The position numbers and the translations under genes were made by a program. DNA of 64,000 bases from contig VBAK01000115.1 of assembly GCA_005882275.1 (NCBI GenBank), forward strand, positions 1-64,000. The letters run 5' to 3'. Below are positions 33,269 to 44,600 of the stretch, piece after piece; the stretch's first letter is position 1; every line of letters begins with the position of its first letter. This DNA comes from Candidatus Segetimicrobium genomatis. Lineage in GTDB: Bacteria > Sysuimicrobiota > Sysuimicrobiia > Sysuimicrobiales > Segetimicrobiaceae. The notes beneath the pieces were generated by a model. It was not told the DNA's origin, did no database searches, and saw only the letters and a program-made list of their open reading frames with translations.

Positions 33269-34216
33269 TTACGGAACGAGCACCACCTTCCCGAAATGCT
33301 CCCGGGCCTCAAACAACCGGTGCGCCTCACGAATCTCGGACAGCGGCAGCACGGTGTGGATGACCGGGGTGAGTTCCCCGCGGAAGACCAGCCCCATGAC
33401 GGTCTGGAAATCTGTCAGGTTGCCCATGGGAGCCCCGAGGATCTGCCGGTGGCGTTGGTAGATCTCTCGGATGTCGATGCTCGGGCGCTCTCCCCCCGTC
33501 GCGCCGCAGATGACCATGCGTCCCCCCGGCCGCAGGCTGCGGATCGATTCCGGCCAGGTCGGGGCGCCGACCGGATCGGCGGCGACGTGGACGCCGGACG
33601 CCGTCAACTCCCGGACCCGCTCGCTGAAGCGCGGATACCGGACCCGATCGATCGGCACCGCCCCGAGGCGCTCCGCCTTCGCGGCCTTCTCCGGGCCGCC
33701 CACGAGGGCAAAGACGCGGGCGCCTGCCCGCCGGCCGACGACCAGCGCCGCGCTCCCCACACCGCCGGACGCGCCCACGACCAGAAGGTCCTCCCCGGCG
33801 CGAAGCCGGCCGGTGGTCACCACCATCCGCCACGCGGTCGTGCAGCAGACGGGCGTGGCCGCGGCCTGTTCGAAGGCCACCGCGCTGGGGATCTTCATGA
33901 GGTTCCCCGCGGGGGCGACGGTAAACTCCGCCATGCCGCCCGGTGTGTGCTCGCCGAAGATCCGATACTCCCGGCACATCGACTGCTCGCCCGCGAGGCA
34001 AAACTCGCAGCGGCCGCAGCAGAGGATCGGGTTGATGACCACGCGCTCGCCCGCCGCCATCTCGCCGGTGCCCGGCCCGACCTGCTCGACGACCCCGGCG
34101 ACATCGACCCCTGTCACCGCCGGCAGCCGGCGCTCGGTCCAGGGATAGACGGGGCGCCCGCCCGGCGGCCCGCTGCGCGCCCAGATGTCGAGGTTGTTCA
34201 GCCCAACCGCGCGCAC
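33269..34216 (-). CDS. Zinc-type alcohol dehydrogenase, start codon not visible
   Basis: Medium-chain dehydrogenase/reductase. The coordinates run from the first conventional start (GTG, 315 aa), but homology continues upstream in frame: codons at 34312-34217 encode KAVVIREHGGLDSLRIEDIP and more, the normal N-terminus of this family. No ATG, GTG or TTG precedes it; the codon where ATG is expected (34315-34313) is GCG, behind a good AGGAGGGGGAG site. Family marks are the structural-zinc cysteines in CCGRCEFCLAGEQSMC, LVVGASGGVGSAALVVGRRAG (NAD(P) loop) and AADPVGAPTW. It lies about 55 bases after the AIM24 gene stop. It may be a recent pseudogene, use a non-standard start, or contain a sequence error. 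Confidence 0.75.
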   Translation of the reverse strand: MRAVGLNNLDIWARSGPPGGRPVYPWTERRLPAVTGVDVAGVVEQVGPGTGEMAAGERVVINPILCCGRCEFCLAGEQSMCREYRIFGEHTPGGMAEFTVAPAGNLMKIPSAVAFEQAAATPVCCTTAWRMVVTTGRLRAGEDLLVVGASGGVGSAALVVGRRAGARVFALVGGPEKAAKAERLGAVPIDRVRYPRFSERVRELTASGVHVAADPVGAPTWPESIRSLRPGGRMVICGATGGERPSIDIREIYQRHRQILGAPMGNLTDFQTVMGLVFRGELTPVIHTVLPLSEIREAHRLFEAREHFGKVVLVP

Positions 34217-34370
34217 CCGGACAAGGGCCTCTCCCGGTCCCGGGCGCGGGACCGGGATGTCCTCGATCCGCAGGCTGTCCAGCCCGCCGTGCTCGCGGAT
34301 GACAACGGCCTTCGCGGTCTCCCCCTCCTGCCCGCCGGCCGGTCCTCTTGGGCGCCCACAGACCTCGGGG

Positions 34371-35063
34371 CTACTCCGTCGGCATGTGCATGTACATCGA
34401 TTGGAGCGCGATCCGCCCGGGTCCCGCGAACCGGTTCCAGAAGAGCTGGCCGGCGCTGGCGAAGACCCCTGTCGAGATCTTCTGAAAGATCGTCTGCATC
34501 TGGACCGTCCGGTCCTTGTAGATCCACCCGCCCGGCTCGATATCGATCTGCTCGCCCTGCCCCAGCGTCACGACAAAAACGTTGCCGTAGCCGTGCAGCC
34601 ACAGGACCCCATCCTGGCGGAGGCAGGTGAAGGTGTCGATGAAGAAACCCGTCCCGCCGAACAACACGTTCGCCGCCCCCTTGATCCGCGTGAACGTGTA
34701 GTCCACCCCGTCGGTCGCAGCCAGGAACTGGTGCTCGCGAACGTCGATGGCCTCTCCGACCTTCAGGTGCAGCGCGAACACATGCCCCGCCCCATCGCGG
34801 CTGAACGCGATCCGCCCCGGCCCCTTCGCCTGCGTCATGAAGACCGGCATCCCCGAGAGCACCCGCTTGAACGCGCCCTTGAGGGGCTTCAGCGACACCT
34901 CGACGCCCGGATCCTTCCAGAGCAGGATGTGGTGCTCGAAGTAGACGGGCAGCGCCGCCAGTTCCAGGTGAAGGACCGGGACGAGTTCACCTTCGATGTG
35001 GTACGTGACGCCGCCGAATGTCTCGTCGCGCGCTGCGGTCGGCAGTAGGACCGGGACGGGCAT
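34371..35063 (-). CDS. AIM24-family protein
   Basis: Soluble beta-rich protein (230 aa) of the AIM24/TIGR00266 family, whose fold resembles the TRAP beta-barrel. Recognisable segments are LLWKDPGVEVSLKP, FMTQAKGPGRIAFSRDGAG, HQFLAATDGVDYTFTRIKG, GTGFFIDTFTCLRQDGVLWLHGYG and LSLGQGE-like VTLGQGEQIDIEPGGWIY. The molecular role of bacterial members is not established. AGGAGGT stands 8 bases before the ATG. The alcohol dehydrogenase follows on the same strand. Confidence 0.85.
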   Translation of the reverse strand: MPVPVLLPTAARDETFGGVTYHIEGELVPVLHLELAALPVYFEHHILLWKDPGVEVSLKPLKGAFKRVLSGMPVFMTQAKGPGRIAFSRDGAGHVFALHLKVGEAIDVREHQFLAATDGVDYTFTRIKGAANVLFGGTGFFIDTFTCLRQDGVLWLHGYGNVFVVTLGQGEQIDIEPGGWIYKDRTVQMQTIFQKISTGVFASAGQLFWNRFAGPGRIALQSMYMHMPTE

Positions 35064-35254
35064 GGGTTCGACACCTCCTGAGATCTCTGCGCCAATCCCT
35101 TATGCCCATCACGACTTCGTTCAAGACCGGCCCCGTTCGCCACACCGGCGCGGAAGATCCAGGGGGGAACGCCCCTCCGGATCTCCCGCAGCTGTGCGAT
35201 TCCGGGGCGGGACCGGGGGACGGGGAGCCCCCGCTCCGGGCCCCTCCTCGGGCG

Positions 35255-35521
35255 CTACTTCGGAGTCAAATCCATCGCCTCGGTCACCCGTGTAAACGGG
35301 ATTTTGGCCGCCTCATTCACCTGCTTCACCAGGTCGGCGTTCGACGCCTCGAACAGGCACATGCAGTGGGACTCGCCGGGGACAAACGTGCTGCGAATGT
35401 ACCGGACCGACTTGCCCTGCGCGGTAAACTTCTTGCTCGTGTCGATCGCCGCTTTCTGGGCGGCTGCCAACTGGTCGATCGTCACTCCGGGGAGGCTTCG
35501 ATCCACCATATAGACGGGCAT
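35255..35521 (-). CDS. DUF4242 small protein
   Basis: 88-aa ferredoxin-like alpha/beta protein of the DUF4242 family. MPVYMVDRSLPGVTIDQLAAA is the characteristic opening (strand plus helix), and VRYIRSTFVPGESHCMCLFEA the second conserved strand pair. A Streptomyces member binds nickel; others are unstudied. The ATG at 35521 is eight bases after AGGAGG; an ATG at 35527 is too close to that site. Confidence 0.82.
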   Translation of the reverse strand: MPVYMVDRSLPGVTIDQLAAAQKAAIDTSKKFTAQGKSVRYIRSTFVPGESHCMCLFEASNADLVKQVNEAAKIPFTRVTEAMDLTPK

Positions 35522-35624
35522 CTCCATCACCTCCTGGCGATTTGTCACCACCATCATTGTAACCTGGGAACCGATCGCGGGTCATCTACATCCCGTTCCC
35601 GGCGCGTCCCGCGGCGGCCTCAGG

Positions 35625-35978
35625 TCACGGACAGGCGGCCACGGCCTCGATCTCCAACAGATAGTCCGGCGTGGCCAGCCCGGCCACGACGATGAAGGTA
35701 TTCGGCGGGAAGTACGCCTTGAAGTACCGCGCCCGGACCTCTGCGATCTTTGCCCGGTACGCGACGCTCGTCGTGTACGTCGTCAGCTTCACCACATCGT
35801 CCAGCGAGGCCCCGGCCGAGGCAAGCACCGCTTTGAGATTTTCGAACACCTGGACCGCCTGCGCCTCGATATCGCCCCTGCCGACAATGGTGCCCTCGAT
35901 GTCCTGCGCCACCTGCCCGGCGGTGTAGACGAACCCCCCCGCCTTCGCCGCGTGCGAGTACCCGGTGGTCTTGTGCAT
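35625..35978 (-). CDS. ridA: RidA/YjgF-family protein
   Basis: Small trimeric enamine/imine deaminase-type protein (117 aa). GYSHAAKAGGFVYTAGQVAQD is the family N-terminus, QAVQVFENLKAVLASAGASLDDVVKLTTY the central helix-strand, and EVRARYFKAYFPPNTFIVVAGLATPDYLLEIEAVA the C-terminal signature. The conserved Arg that binds the carboxylate in classical RidA is not evident (AGLATPD where RidA has R.AV..LP), so it may belong to another YjgF subgroup. A GTG five codons upstream is an alternative start. It diverges from the FIST gene. Confidence 0.85.
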   Translation of the reverse strand: MHKTTGYSHAAKAGGFVYTAGQVAQDIEGTIVGRGDIEAQAVQVFENLKAVLASAGASLDDVVKLTTYTTSVAYRAKIAEVRARYFKAYFPPNTFIVVAGLATPDYLLEIEAVAACP

Positions 35979-36171
35979 CCCTCGAACCGCCACTTCCTCT
36001 CGCCGCACCCGCCATCCCCCCTCTGCTTCGATATGGAGCCCGTTGCGCTCCGGGCGCCGGATCGTGGTCGCCTCCGGACTGTTCCATCCCCGCGATGCGG
36101 ACCCCTCGTCGTGCGCGAGGCAGGCCGTCCCCGCCGTGGATAGGAAAAGGCGCTCCGGCGGGGGAATATTC

Positions 36172-37383
36172 ATGGGCGTGACGTCCGACGTGAGAGTTGC
36201 CGCGGCGATCGGACAGCAGCGGATCTGGCAGGCTGCCCTCACCGAAGCGCTATCTCGAATGACACCATCGGCCGGCGGGGGGCAGGTCGACCTCGCCTTT
36301 CTCTTCGCCAGCGCGGCGTACGCGGAAGAGTTCCCTCATCTGGTGGCGGCCGCGCGCCGGGCGGTGGGCGCGCGCCTGCTGGTCGGCTGTTCCGGGCAGG
36401 GGGTGATCGGCCCCGGCCGCGAGGTGGAGGGGGAGCCCGCGCTGGCGATCTTGGCGACCGCGCTTCCCGATGCGGCCCTCCGCGCCGTCCGTCTCACCCA
36501 GGGCACCCTCGAACGGTGTCGAACCCGCGGGCACTGGTACGAGACCACCGGGGTGGCGCCCGCCGACCTCACCGCGTGGATCCTGTTTGCCGACCCCTTC
36601 ACGTTTGACGCCGATGGGCTCCTCACCGCCTGGGCCGACGCCTATCCGGGGATTCCTGTCGTGGGCGGGCTGGCGTCCGGGGAATTCCGCCTCCGGCGCA
36701 CCCACGTCTTTCTCGACGAGCAGGTCTACGATCAGGGCGCCGTGGCCCTGGCCCTCGGCGGGCCCTACGAGATCAGGACGATCGTGTCGCAGGGCTGCAC
36801 GCCCATCGGAGAACCGTGGACCATCACGGGGGCGGCCGGAAACGTGATCGAGATGATCGCCCGGCGGCCGGCCTATCAGGTGCTGCGGGACACGATCGAC
36901 GCGCTCCCCGCGGATGTCCGGCTGCGGGCGCGCGGGAACCTCTTCGTGGGGCTGGCCATCGACGAGCGCCGGGAGCGCTGGCGCCGCGGGGACTTCCTGA
37001 TCCGCAACTTCCTGGCGGCGGACGCGCAGGCCGGGACGCTCACCGTCGGCGCGATCCCGCGGGTCGGGCAAACGGTCCAGTTTCAGCTGCGGGACCGCGA
37101 AGCCGCCGACGAGGACCTCCGCGCGCTGCTCGACGCCGCCACGGCCGACCTCGGCGCCAGGGAGGCCATCGCGGCGCTCCTGTGCTCGTGCAACGGCCGC
37201 GGCATCGGACTGTTCGGCACCCCCAACCACGACGCCCAGGCGGTCGCCGACCGGTTGGGGCCGGTGCCTCTCGCCGGCTTCTTCTGCAACGGCGAGGTCG
37301 GGCCTGTGGGATCGCGGAACTTTCTGCACGGCTACACCGCCAGCATCCCCCTCCTGGTGCGGAGGGACCCGGCGCCCGCATGA
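36172..37383 (+). CDS. FIST N- and C-domain sensory protein
   Basis: Stand-alone FIST protein (403 aa). FIST-N covers about residues 30-200 (VDLAFLFASAAYAEEFPHLV, LLVGCSGQGVIG, GIPVVGGLASGEF) and FIST-C the rest (NVIEMIARRPAYQVLRDTI, FLIRNFLAADAQAGTLTVG, LPLAGFFCNGEVGPVG-like PVPLAGFFCNGEVGPV). The family is thought to sense small ligands such as amino acids, usually fused to signalling domains; here no kinase, GGDEF or chemotaxis domain is attached. The start at 36172 matches the family N-terminus. Confidence 0.85.
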   Translation: MGVTSDVRVAAAIGQQRIWQAALTEALSRMTPSAGGGQVDLAFLFASAAYAEEFPHLVAAARRAVGARLLVGCSGQGVIGPGREVEGEPALAILATALPDAALRAVRLTQGTLERCRTRGHWYETTGVAPADLTAWILFADPFTFDADGLLTAWADAYPGIPVVGGLASGEFRLRRTHVFLDEQVYDQGAVALALGGPYEIRTIVSQGCTPIGEPWTITGAAGNVIEMIARRPAYQVLRDTIDALPADVRLRARGNLFVGLAIDERRERWRRGDFLIRNFLAADAQAGTLTVGAIPRVGQTVQFQLRDREAADEDLRALLDAATADLGAREAIAALLCSCNGRGIGLFGTPNHDAQAVADRLGPVPLAGFFCNGEVGPVGSRNFLHGYTASIPLLVRRDPAPA

Positions 37384-37420
37384 CTCACCCCGAGGCTTCC
37401 GCCGGGGCCCCGCCGATGTG

Positions 37421-38011
37421 ATGGCCGGACCCGGCCGTCCCCAGCCGGTCCGGATCCTGGCGTGCGCCGATCTGCACGGACGCCCGGAGCGGATCGCGCG
37501 CGTGCGGGCCCTGGCGGCCGCCCACACCCCCGCGGTCGTGCTGCTCCCCGGGGATTTGACCCATGCCGGAGGGGGCGAAGATGCGCTCACGTTGTTGTCG
37601 ACGCTGCCGGTGCCGGTCCTCGCCGTGCCGGGCAATATGGACGGCCCCCGCGCGGTCTTCCAGATCACCCAGCGGGGACGGCTGCTCGGCGTCGAGCCGG
37701 TGGTGATCGAGGGCGTCTCGTTCGGAGGACCGGACGTGCGCGCCCGCTGCGACGTCCTCGTCACGCACGAGCCTCCTCTCGGCACGCTCGACCTGGCTTC
37801 CTCGGGGCGTCACATCGGGACGCAGGTCGTGCGCGACCTGATCGCCCGGCTCCGGCCAAAAGTGCTCACCTGCGGCCACGTCCACGAGTCCCCCGGGATC
37901 GCGCAAGTGGAGGACACGCTGGTGGTCAACTGCACGATGGGCACCGACAGCGCCGCGGGCGCCCTCATCGAGCTCACCCCCGATGGAGCGACGGCCCGCC
38001 TCCTGGAGTAA
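37421..38011 (+). CDS. Calcineurin-like metallophosphoesterase, YfcE/MJ0936 type
   Basis: Two-metal phosphodiesterase fold (196 aa). The five metal motifs are all present: ACADLHG, LLPGDLTH, VPGNMD, LVTHEPP and CGHVHE. Small proteins of this type act on phosphodiesters, but their cellular substrates are mostly unknown. An ATG at 37421 overlaps a GTG at 37418; the ATG is preferred. It lies about 38 bases after the FIST gene on the same strand and may be cotranscribed. Confidence 0.87.
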   Translation: MAGPGRPQPVRILACADLHGRPERIARVRALAAAHTPAVVLLPGDLTHAGGGEDALTLLSTLPVPVLAVPGNMDGPRAVFQITQRGRLLGVEPVVIEGVSFGGPDVRARCDVLVTHEPPLGTLDLASSGRHIGTQVVRDLIARLRPKVLTCGHVHESPGIAQVEDTLVVNCTMGTDSAAGALIELTPDGATARLLE

Positions 38012-38140
38012 TGCGTGCATACGCCATCGGCGACACCCCGGCGCGTCTTCACAGAATTGTGACAGTGGGAGAGTACTAAAGGGACGAGGGCGCTCTCGCC
38101 CTGGTGCATGACAGAAAAAGGGTGAAAGGAGAGAGATCTG

Positions 38141-38752
38141 ATGCGCAGGAACGCAAGGCCAACCGATGTGTTTGCGGCGATTGCCGTGTCGGTCATCCTC
38201 TCGGTTCCGATGGCGGCGGGCGCCGCGATGGCGGAGTCCGTAACAACGACCACCGGCTCGATCGCTGCGGTGAAGGGCGGCAGCGTGACGATCGCGTCCC
38301 CCGACGGAAGCCGGAAGGTCGTCAAGATCCAGTCAGACACGCTCATCCTCAGACGAGAAGCGGCGACCCTGGGAGCCATCAAACCGGGCACCCCGCTGGC
38401 GGTCACCGCGAAGAAGGGGGCGGAAGGGTCGCTGACCGCGGTCTCGATCAATATCTTTTCCCCGCAGCTCTGGAGCCGCGTGCGCAAGGGCCAGTGGATG
38501 ATGGACACCGGAAACATCATGACCAACGCGCTCGTCACGCAGGTCGTTGAGCGGGTCGACGGGCGCACTCTGTACATGAAGCTGGCTCAGGGAACAGGGA
38601 TAATCAGCGTGCCGCACTCCGCGGAAATCCATCGTCTGATCACGGTCCGGCTGGTCGATTTGAAGCCGGGGGTGAAGGTGACCATCCGGGGAATCGCCAA
38701 TTCGGACGGGACCATTAAAGCGTCAAGCATCACCTTCGATCGACAGGGTTAG
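38141..38752 (+). CDS. Exported beta-rich hypothetical protein
   Basis: Secreted 203-aa protein. A signal peptide ends near MAAGAAMAES. The mature part contains two similar beta modules: TTGSIAAVKGGSVTIASPDG...VVKIQSDTLILRRE and VTQVVERVDGRTLYMKLAQG...ISVPHSAEIHRL, each ending with LKPG or IKPGTPL plus VTVR-like strands. These resemble the DUF5666-type OB-like repeats of envelope proteins. AAAGGAGAG precedes the ATG. Function unknown. A small hairpin (38087-38102) lies upstream. Confidence 0.75.
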   Translation: MRRNARPTDVFAAIAVSVILSVPMAAGAAMAESVTTTTGSIAAVKGGSVTIASPDGSRKVVKIQSDTLILRREAATLGAIKPGTPLAVTAKKGAEGSLTAVSINIFSPQLWSRVRKGQWMMDTGNIMTNALVTQVVERVDGRTLYMKLAQGTGIISVPHSAEIHRLITVRLVDLKPGVKVTIRGIANSDGTIKASSITFDRQG

Positions 38753-38822
38753 GTTTGGCGTCAGACCACCGCCGGCGTCGGCGCCCACGGGAGGGACCAC
38801 GTCCCCTCCTCGCGCGATCACC

Positions 38823-41555
<2,733 letters not shown>

Positions 41556-41559
41556 TGGA

Positions 41560-42774
41560 TCACGGCATCTCCTCCGTCCGTTCACGCCCGGCCGGGACGG
41601 GCTGATCGCCCCTCGGCGCCGCAAACCTCCCGAGGCGAAACGGCTCCAGCGGCAGCGCCGTCTGCCCCCCGGTGATCAGCTGCTCGAGGAGCCACGCCGT
41701 GACCGGCGCGTAACTGAGCCCGGTTCGGCTGTGCCCCGTCGCCAGGATCAGCCCGTCGACGCCCGGAACGGTGTCGATGATCGCCAGCCCGTCGGGCGTC
41801 ATGGGACGAAGGCCGGCCCACGTGCGGATGATCCTGGCGTCCCTGAGGGCCGGCATCAGCTCGCCGGCCAGCTGCGCGAACCGGGCGAGCGTCGGCAGGG
41901 TCACCTCACGGCTGTACCCCGCGTATTCCACGCTGCTTCCGATGAGCACGTGGCCGCGCGCATCCTGGCGGAGATTGATCGCGGGCGTCCGCAGCACGCG
42001 CGGGGTGAGCGCCGGCAGCGCTTCGGTGACCAGCATCTGGCCCCGGCCGGGACGAACGGGGATCTCGACGCCGATGGGGGCGAGCAGCGGGCTCGACCAG
42101 GCCCCGGCGGCCACGATGACCCGGCGCGTGTCCACCCGGCCCGCCGACGTCACGACCCCGGCCACCCGGCCGCCGGCGACGTCGCACCGCAGCACCTCGA
42201 TCCCCTCCCGGATCTCCGCCCCCCGCCGCCGCGCGGCGGCCGCGTACGCGTAGGTCAGCAGGAATGGGTTGATGTGGCCGTCGCCCGGCACGTACGCCCC
42301 CTCGACCAGACCGGGCCCGAGCCCGGGCTCCATATTCCGCAGCTCCTCCGCGGACAGGAGATGGGTCTCGATCCCTTCCTGCCGCCGGGTCGCGGCAAAT
42401 TCCTGGACGTCCGTCCGCTCGGCATCGCTGCACGCCAGAAGGAGCAGCCCCGCGCGGACGAACTCCACCGGGCGGCCCAACTCGTCGGCGTCATGCGCCA
42501 GCAGTTCGAGGCTCTTCTTGGTGTGGGCCAGGGTCGCTCCCGGGACCCCCGCCGACGCCCCGACCGCCCCCAGGTTGGCCCCGGAGGCCTCCGCGGCGAT
42601 CGCGCCGCGCTCCAGGAGCAGCACCCGAACGCCCCGGGCGGCGAGATAGTAGGCGGCGGCGCACCCGACGATGCCCCCGCCGATGATGACCGTATCGGCC
42701 GTTTTTTGGATGTCCATGACGGTTGAAACGAAGGCGTGCTCCAGGATCCCCGGGACCCATTCCGCGGGGGGCAT
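41560..42774 (-). CDS. FAD-dependent oxidoreductase, DAO/glycine oxidase type
   Basis: Flavin amine or D-amino-acid oxidase/dehydrogenase (404 aa, DAO superfamily). The dinucleotide loop is [21 protein letters not shown], followed by [20 protein letters not shown]. The C-terminal part has [17 protein letters not shown] and [26 protein letters not shown], as in glycine/sarcosine oxidases. The ATG at 42774 has GGGGAGGA upstream; the ATG at 42717 sits closer to the fold but lacks a good site. It heads a unit with the GH63 gene and diverges from a hydroxyacid dehydrogenase. Confidence 0.87.
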   Translation of the reverse strand: MPPAEWVPGILEHAFVSTVMDIQKTADTVIIGGGIVGCAAAYYLAARGVRVLLLERGAIAAEASGANLGAVGASAGVPGATLAHTKKSLELLAHDADELGRPVEFVRAGLLLLACSDAERTDVQEFAATRRQEGIETHLLSAEELRNMEPGLGPGLVEGAYVPGDGHINPFLLTYAYAAAARRRGAEIREGIEVLRCDVAGGRVAGVVTSAGRVDTRRVIVAAGAWSSPLLAPIGVEIPVRPGRGQMLVTEALPALTPRVLRTPAINLRQDARGHVLIGSSVEYAGYSREVTLPTLARFAQLAGELMPALRDARIIRTWAGLRPMTPDGLAIIDTVPGVDGLILATGHSRTGLSYAPVTAWLLEQLITGGQTALPLEPFRLGRFAAPRGDQPVPAGRERTEEMP

Positions 42775-42827
42775 CCGAATCCTCCCCCGGAAGAGGCGGG
42801 CCGCCCGCGCCGGCGAACCTCTTCGTC

Positions 42828-43787
42828 GTGCGGATCGTGGTGCCCGACGACAGCCCTCCCGTCATCTCCGGCACCCCGGCGTTCGAGCGGATGCGCGCGG
42901 CCGCCGAGGTCATCGTGCATACCTCCCCGCCGGCCTCCGAGGACGATCTCGTCCGGCGGATCGCCGGCGCGCACACGGTGGTGAACATCCGCGGCTACTG
43001 CAAGTTCCCGGCGCGCGTGCTCGAGGCCGCGCGCGGCACGCTGCGGCACCTGGCCATCTGGGGCACCGGCACCGACAACGTGGACCTGGCCGCGGCCCGG
43101 CGGCTGGGGATCGTCGTCTCCAACACGCCCAACACCGCCACCGACGCGATCGCGGAGCACTGCCTCGCCCTGCTCCTCGCCGTGGCGCGCCAGCTGGTGG
43201 ATCTGGACGCCCAGGTCAAGCGCGCAAACTGGGACCGCGTTCCGCTCTTTCAGTGCCTGGGGAAGACCCTGGGGATCATCGGCACGGGCGCCATCGGCAC
43301 GCGCTTCGCCGAACTGGGGCGCGCCGTCGGCATGCGGGTGCTCGCCTGGACGCTGCACCCCGACCCGGACAAGGCCGGGCGGGCCGGGTTCGCCTACGTT
43401 CCAACCCTGGATGCGCTGCTGGAGCAGTCGGACGTGGTCTCTCTTCACCTCCGATCCAGCTCCGACACGCGGGGACTCTTGGGCGCGCGGCAGTTCGCCC
43501 GGATGCGCCCCGGATCGATCTTCATCAACACGGCGCGCGGCGATCTCGTGGACGAGGCCGCGCTGGCCGGGGCGCTGCGCTCGGGCAGGCTGCTCGGGGC
43601 CGGGCTCGATGTGTTCGCGAGCGAACCGGTCTCCCCCGGCAGCCCGCTCCTGGAGGCCCCCCATGTCGTGCTGACGCCCCACACGGCGGGCACCACGCCG
43701 GAAGCGCTCGCGAACGGGCTCAACCTCTGCGCCGAGAACGTCACCCGCTACCTCGCCGGAGGCGAGGTCGTGCACCGGGTCGTATGA
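42828..43787 (+). CDS. NAD-dependent D-2-hydroxyacid dehydrogenase
   Basis: Phosphoglycerate-dehydrogenase-like oxidoreductase interconverting 2-keto and D-2-hydroxy acids (319 aa from GTG 42828). The catalytic triad is readable: Arg in INTARGDLVDE, Glu in FASEPVSPGSPL, His in VLTPHTAGTT. The NAD loop is LGIIGTGAIGTRFAELG. The start is uncertain: the frame is open to 42723 and no strong ribosome site precedes the GTG, but the domain begins at VRIVVPDDSPP. Its 5' end lies close to that of the divergent FAD oxidase. A metallo-hydrolase follows by 36 bases. Confidence 0.85.
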   Translation: MRIVVPDDSPPVISGTPAFERMRAAAEVIVHTSPPASEDDLVRRIAGAHTVVNIRGYCKFPARVLEAARGTLRHLAIWGTGTDNVDLAAARRLGIVVSNTPNTATDAIAEHCLALLLAVARQLVDLDAQVKRANWDRVPLFQCLGKTLGIIGTGAIGTRFAELGRAVGMRVLAWTLHPDPDKAGRAGFAYVPTLDALLEQSDVVSLHLRSSSDTRGLLGARQFARMRPGSIFINTARGDLVDEAALAGALRSGRLLGAGLDVFASEPVSPGSPLLEAPHVVLTPHTAGTTPEALANGLNLCAENVTRYLAGGEVVHRVV

Positions 43788-43823
43788 TCCCGAGATCCCG
43801 CACCCACGAACGAGGAGGGGCAG

Positions 43824-44600
43824 ATGGCCGCGGTCTATGAGATCTACGCGCTCAGCCCGGGCGGGCGGCAGGTGGACTGGTCCACCAGGCTCTTCATGGA
43901 GCCGATCGGCACGACCACGACCTCGGCCTATTTCCTCTGGCTGCTGCGCGGCCCGGCCGGCGCCCTGCTCGTCGACACGGGGTTCACCGCCCGGCTCGGG
44001 AAGAGCAAGGGACTCCCGGTCGAGCAGCTCCGCACGCGCGATGAGCTGCTCGACACCGCGGGCTGCAACCCCAACGAGGTCAAGACGGTGATCCTCACGC
44101 ACCTGCACTGGGACCACTTCGATCTCGAAGGGTTCCTCCCGCAGGCGACGTTCTGGGTGCAGCGGCGAGAACTGGATTTCTGGCACGGGTTCGGCGGCCA
44201 GGACCCCTGGACGCGCAGGTTTCTCAGCGACTGCTTCGCCCAGGACCTCGAGGCCGTCCGGTCGGCCGGGCGCCTCCGGGTGATCGACGGCACCCTCGAG
44301 CTGGTCGAGGGCGTCCGGGTCGAGTGGGTCGGCGGCCACTCTCCCGGCATGCAGATCGTCGTCGTCCAAACGGCCAAAGGGCCGTTCGTCATCGGGAACG
44401 ATGCGCTGACGACCTACCGGAACCTCCGCGACTGGGTCCCGCCCGCGATCCACCTCAACAGCGTCGCCGAGTGCCTCGGCGCGATGGCGCGCATCAAGAG
44501 CCTCGCCGGCGGCGACGAGGGCCGCATCTGCCCGGGCCACGACGGGGAGGTCTGGAAGAAATTCCCCGAGGTCAAGCCCGGCGTCTACCGGCTCGCCTAA
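43824..44600 (+). CDS. Metallo-beta-lactamase-fold hydrolase (lactonase-like)
   Basis: MBL-superfamily hydrolase (258 aa). The metal site HLHWDHFD is at about residues 93-100, with other ligands in GGHSPGMQ, VIGNDAL and CPGHDGEV. SAYFLWLLRGPAGALLVDTGF is the usual opening. The layout matches N-acyl-homoserine lactonases and related lactone or ester hydrolases, but quorum quenching is not implied by sequence alone. GAGGAGGGGCAG precedes the ATG. It is probably cotranscribed with the upstream hydroxyacid dehydrogenase and overlaps the stop of the convergent dehydrogenase by 4 bases. Confidence 0.87.
   Translation: MAAVYEIYALSPGGRQVDWSTRLFMEPIGTTTTSAYFLWLLRGPAGALLVDTGFTARLGKSKGLPVEQLRTRDELLDTAGCNPNEVKTVILTHLHWDHFDLEGFLPQATFWVQRRELDFWHGFGGQDPWTRRFLSDCFAQDLEAVRSAGRLRVIDGTLELVEGVRVEWVGGHSPGMQIVVVQTAKGPFVIGNDALTTYRNLRDWVPPAIHLNSVAECLGAMARIKSLAGGDEGRICPGHDGEVWKKFPEVKPGVYRLA

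Noticed and set aside
36014..36242. N-terminal extension of RidA toward 36242
   Set aside because: Family similarity begins near 35978 and the extension overlaps the divergent FIST gene start.
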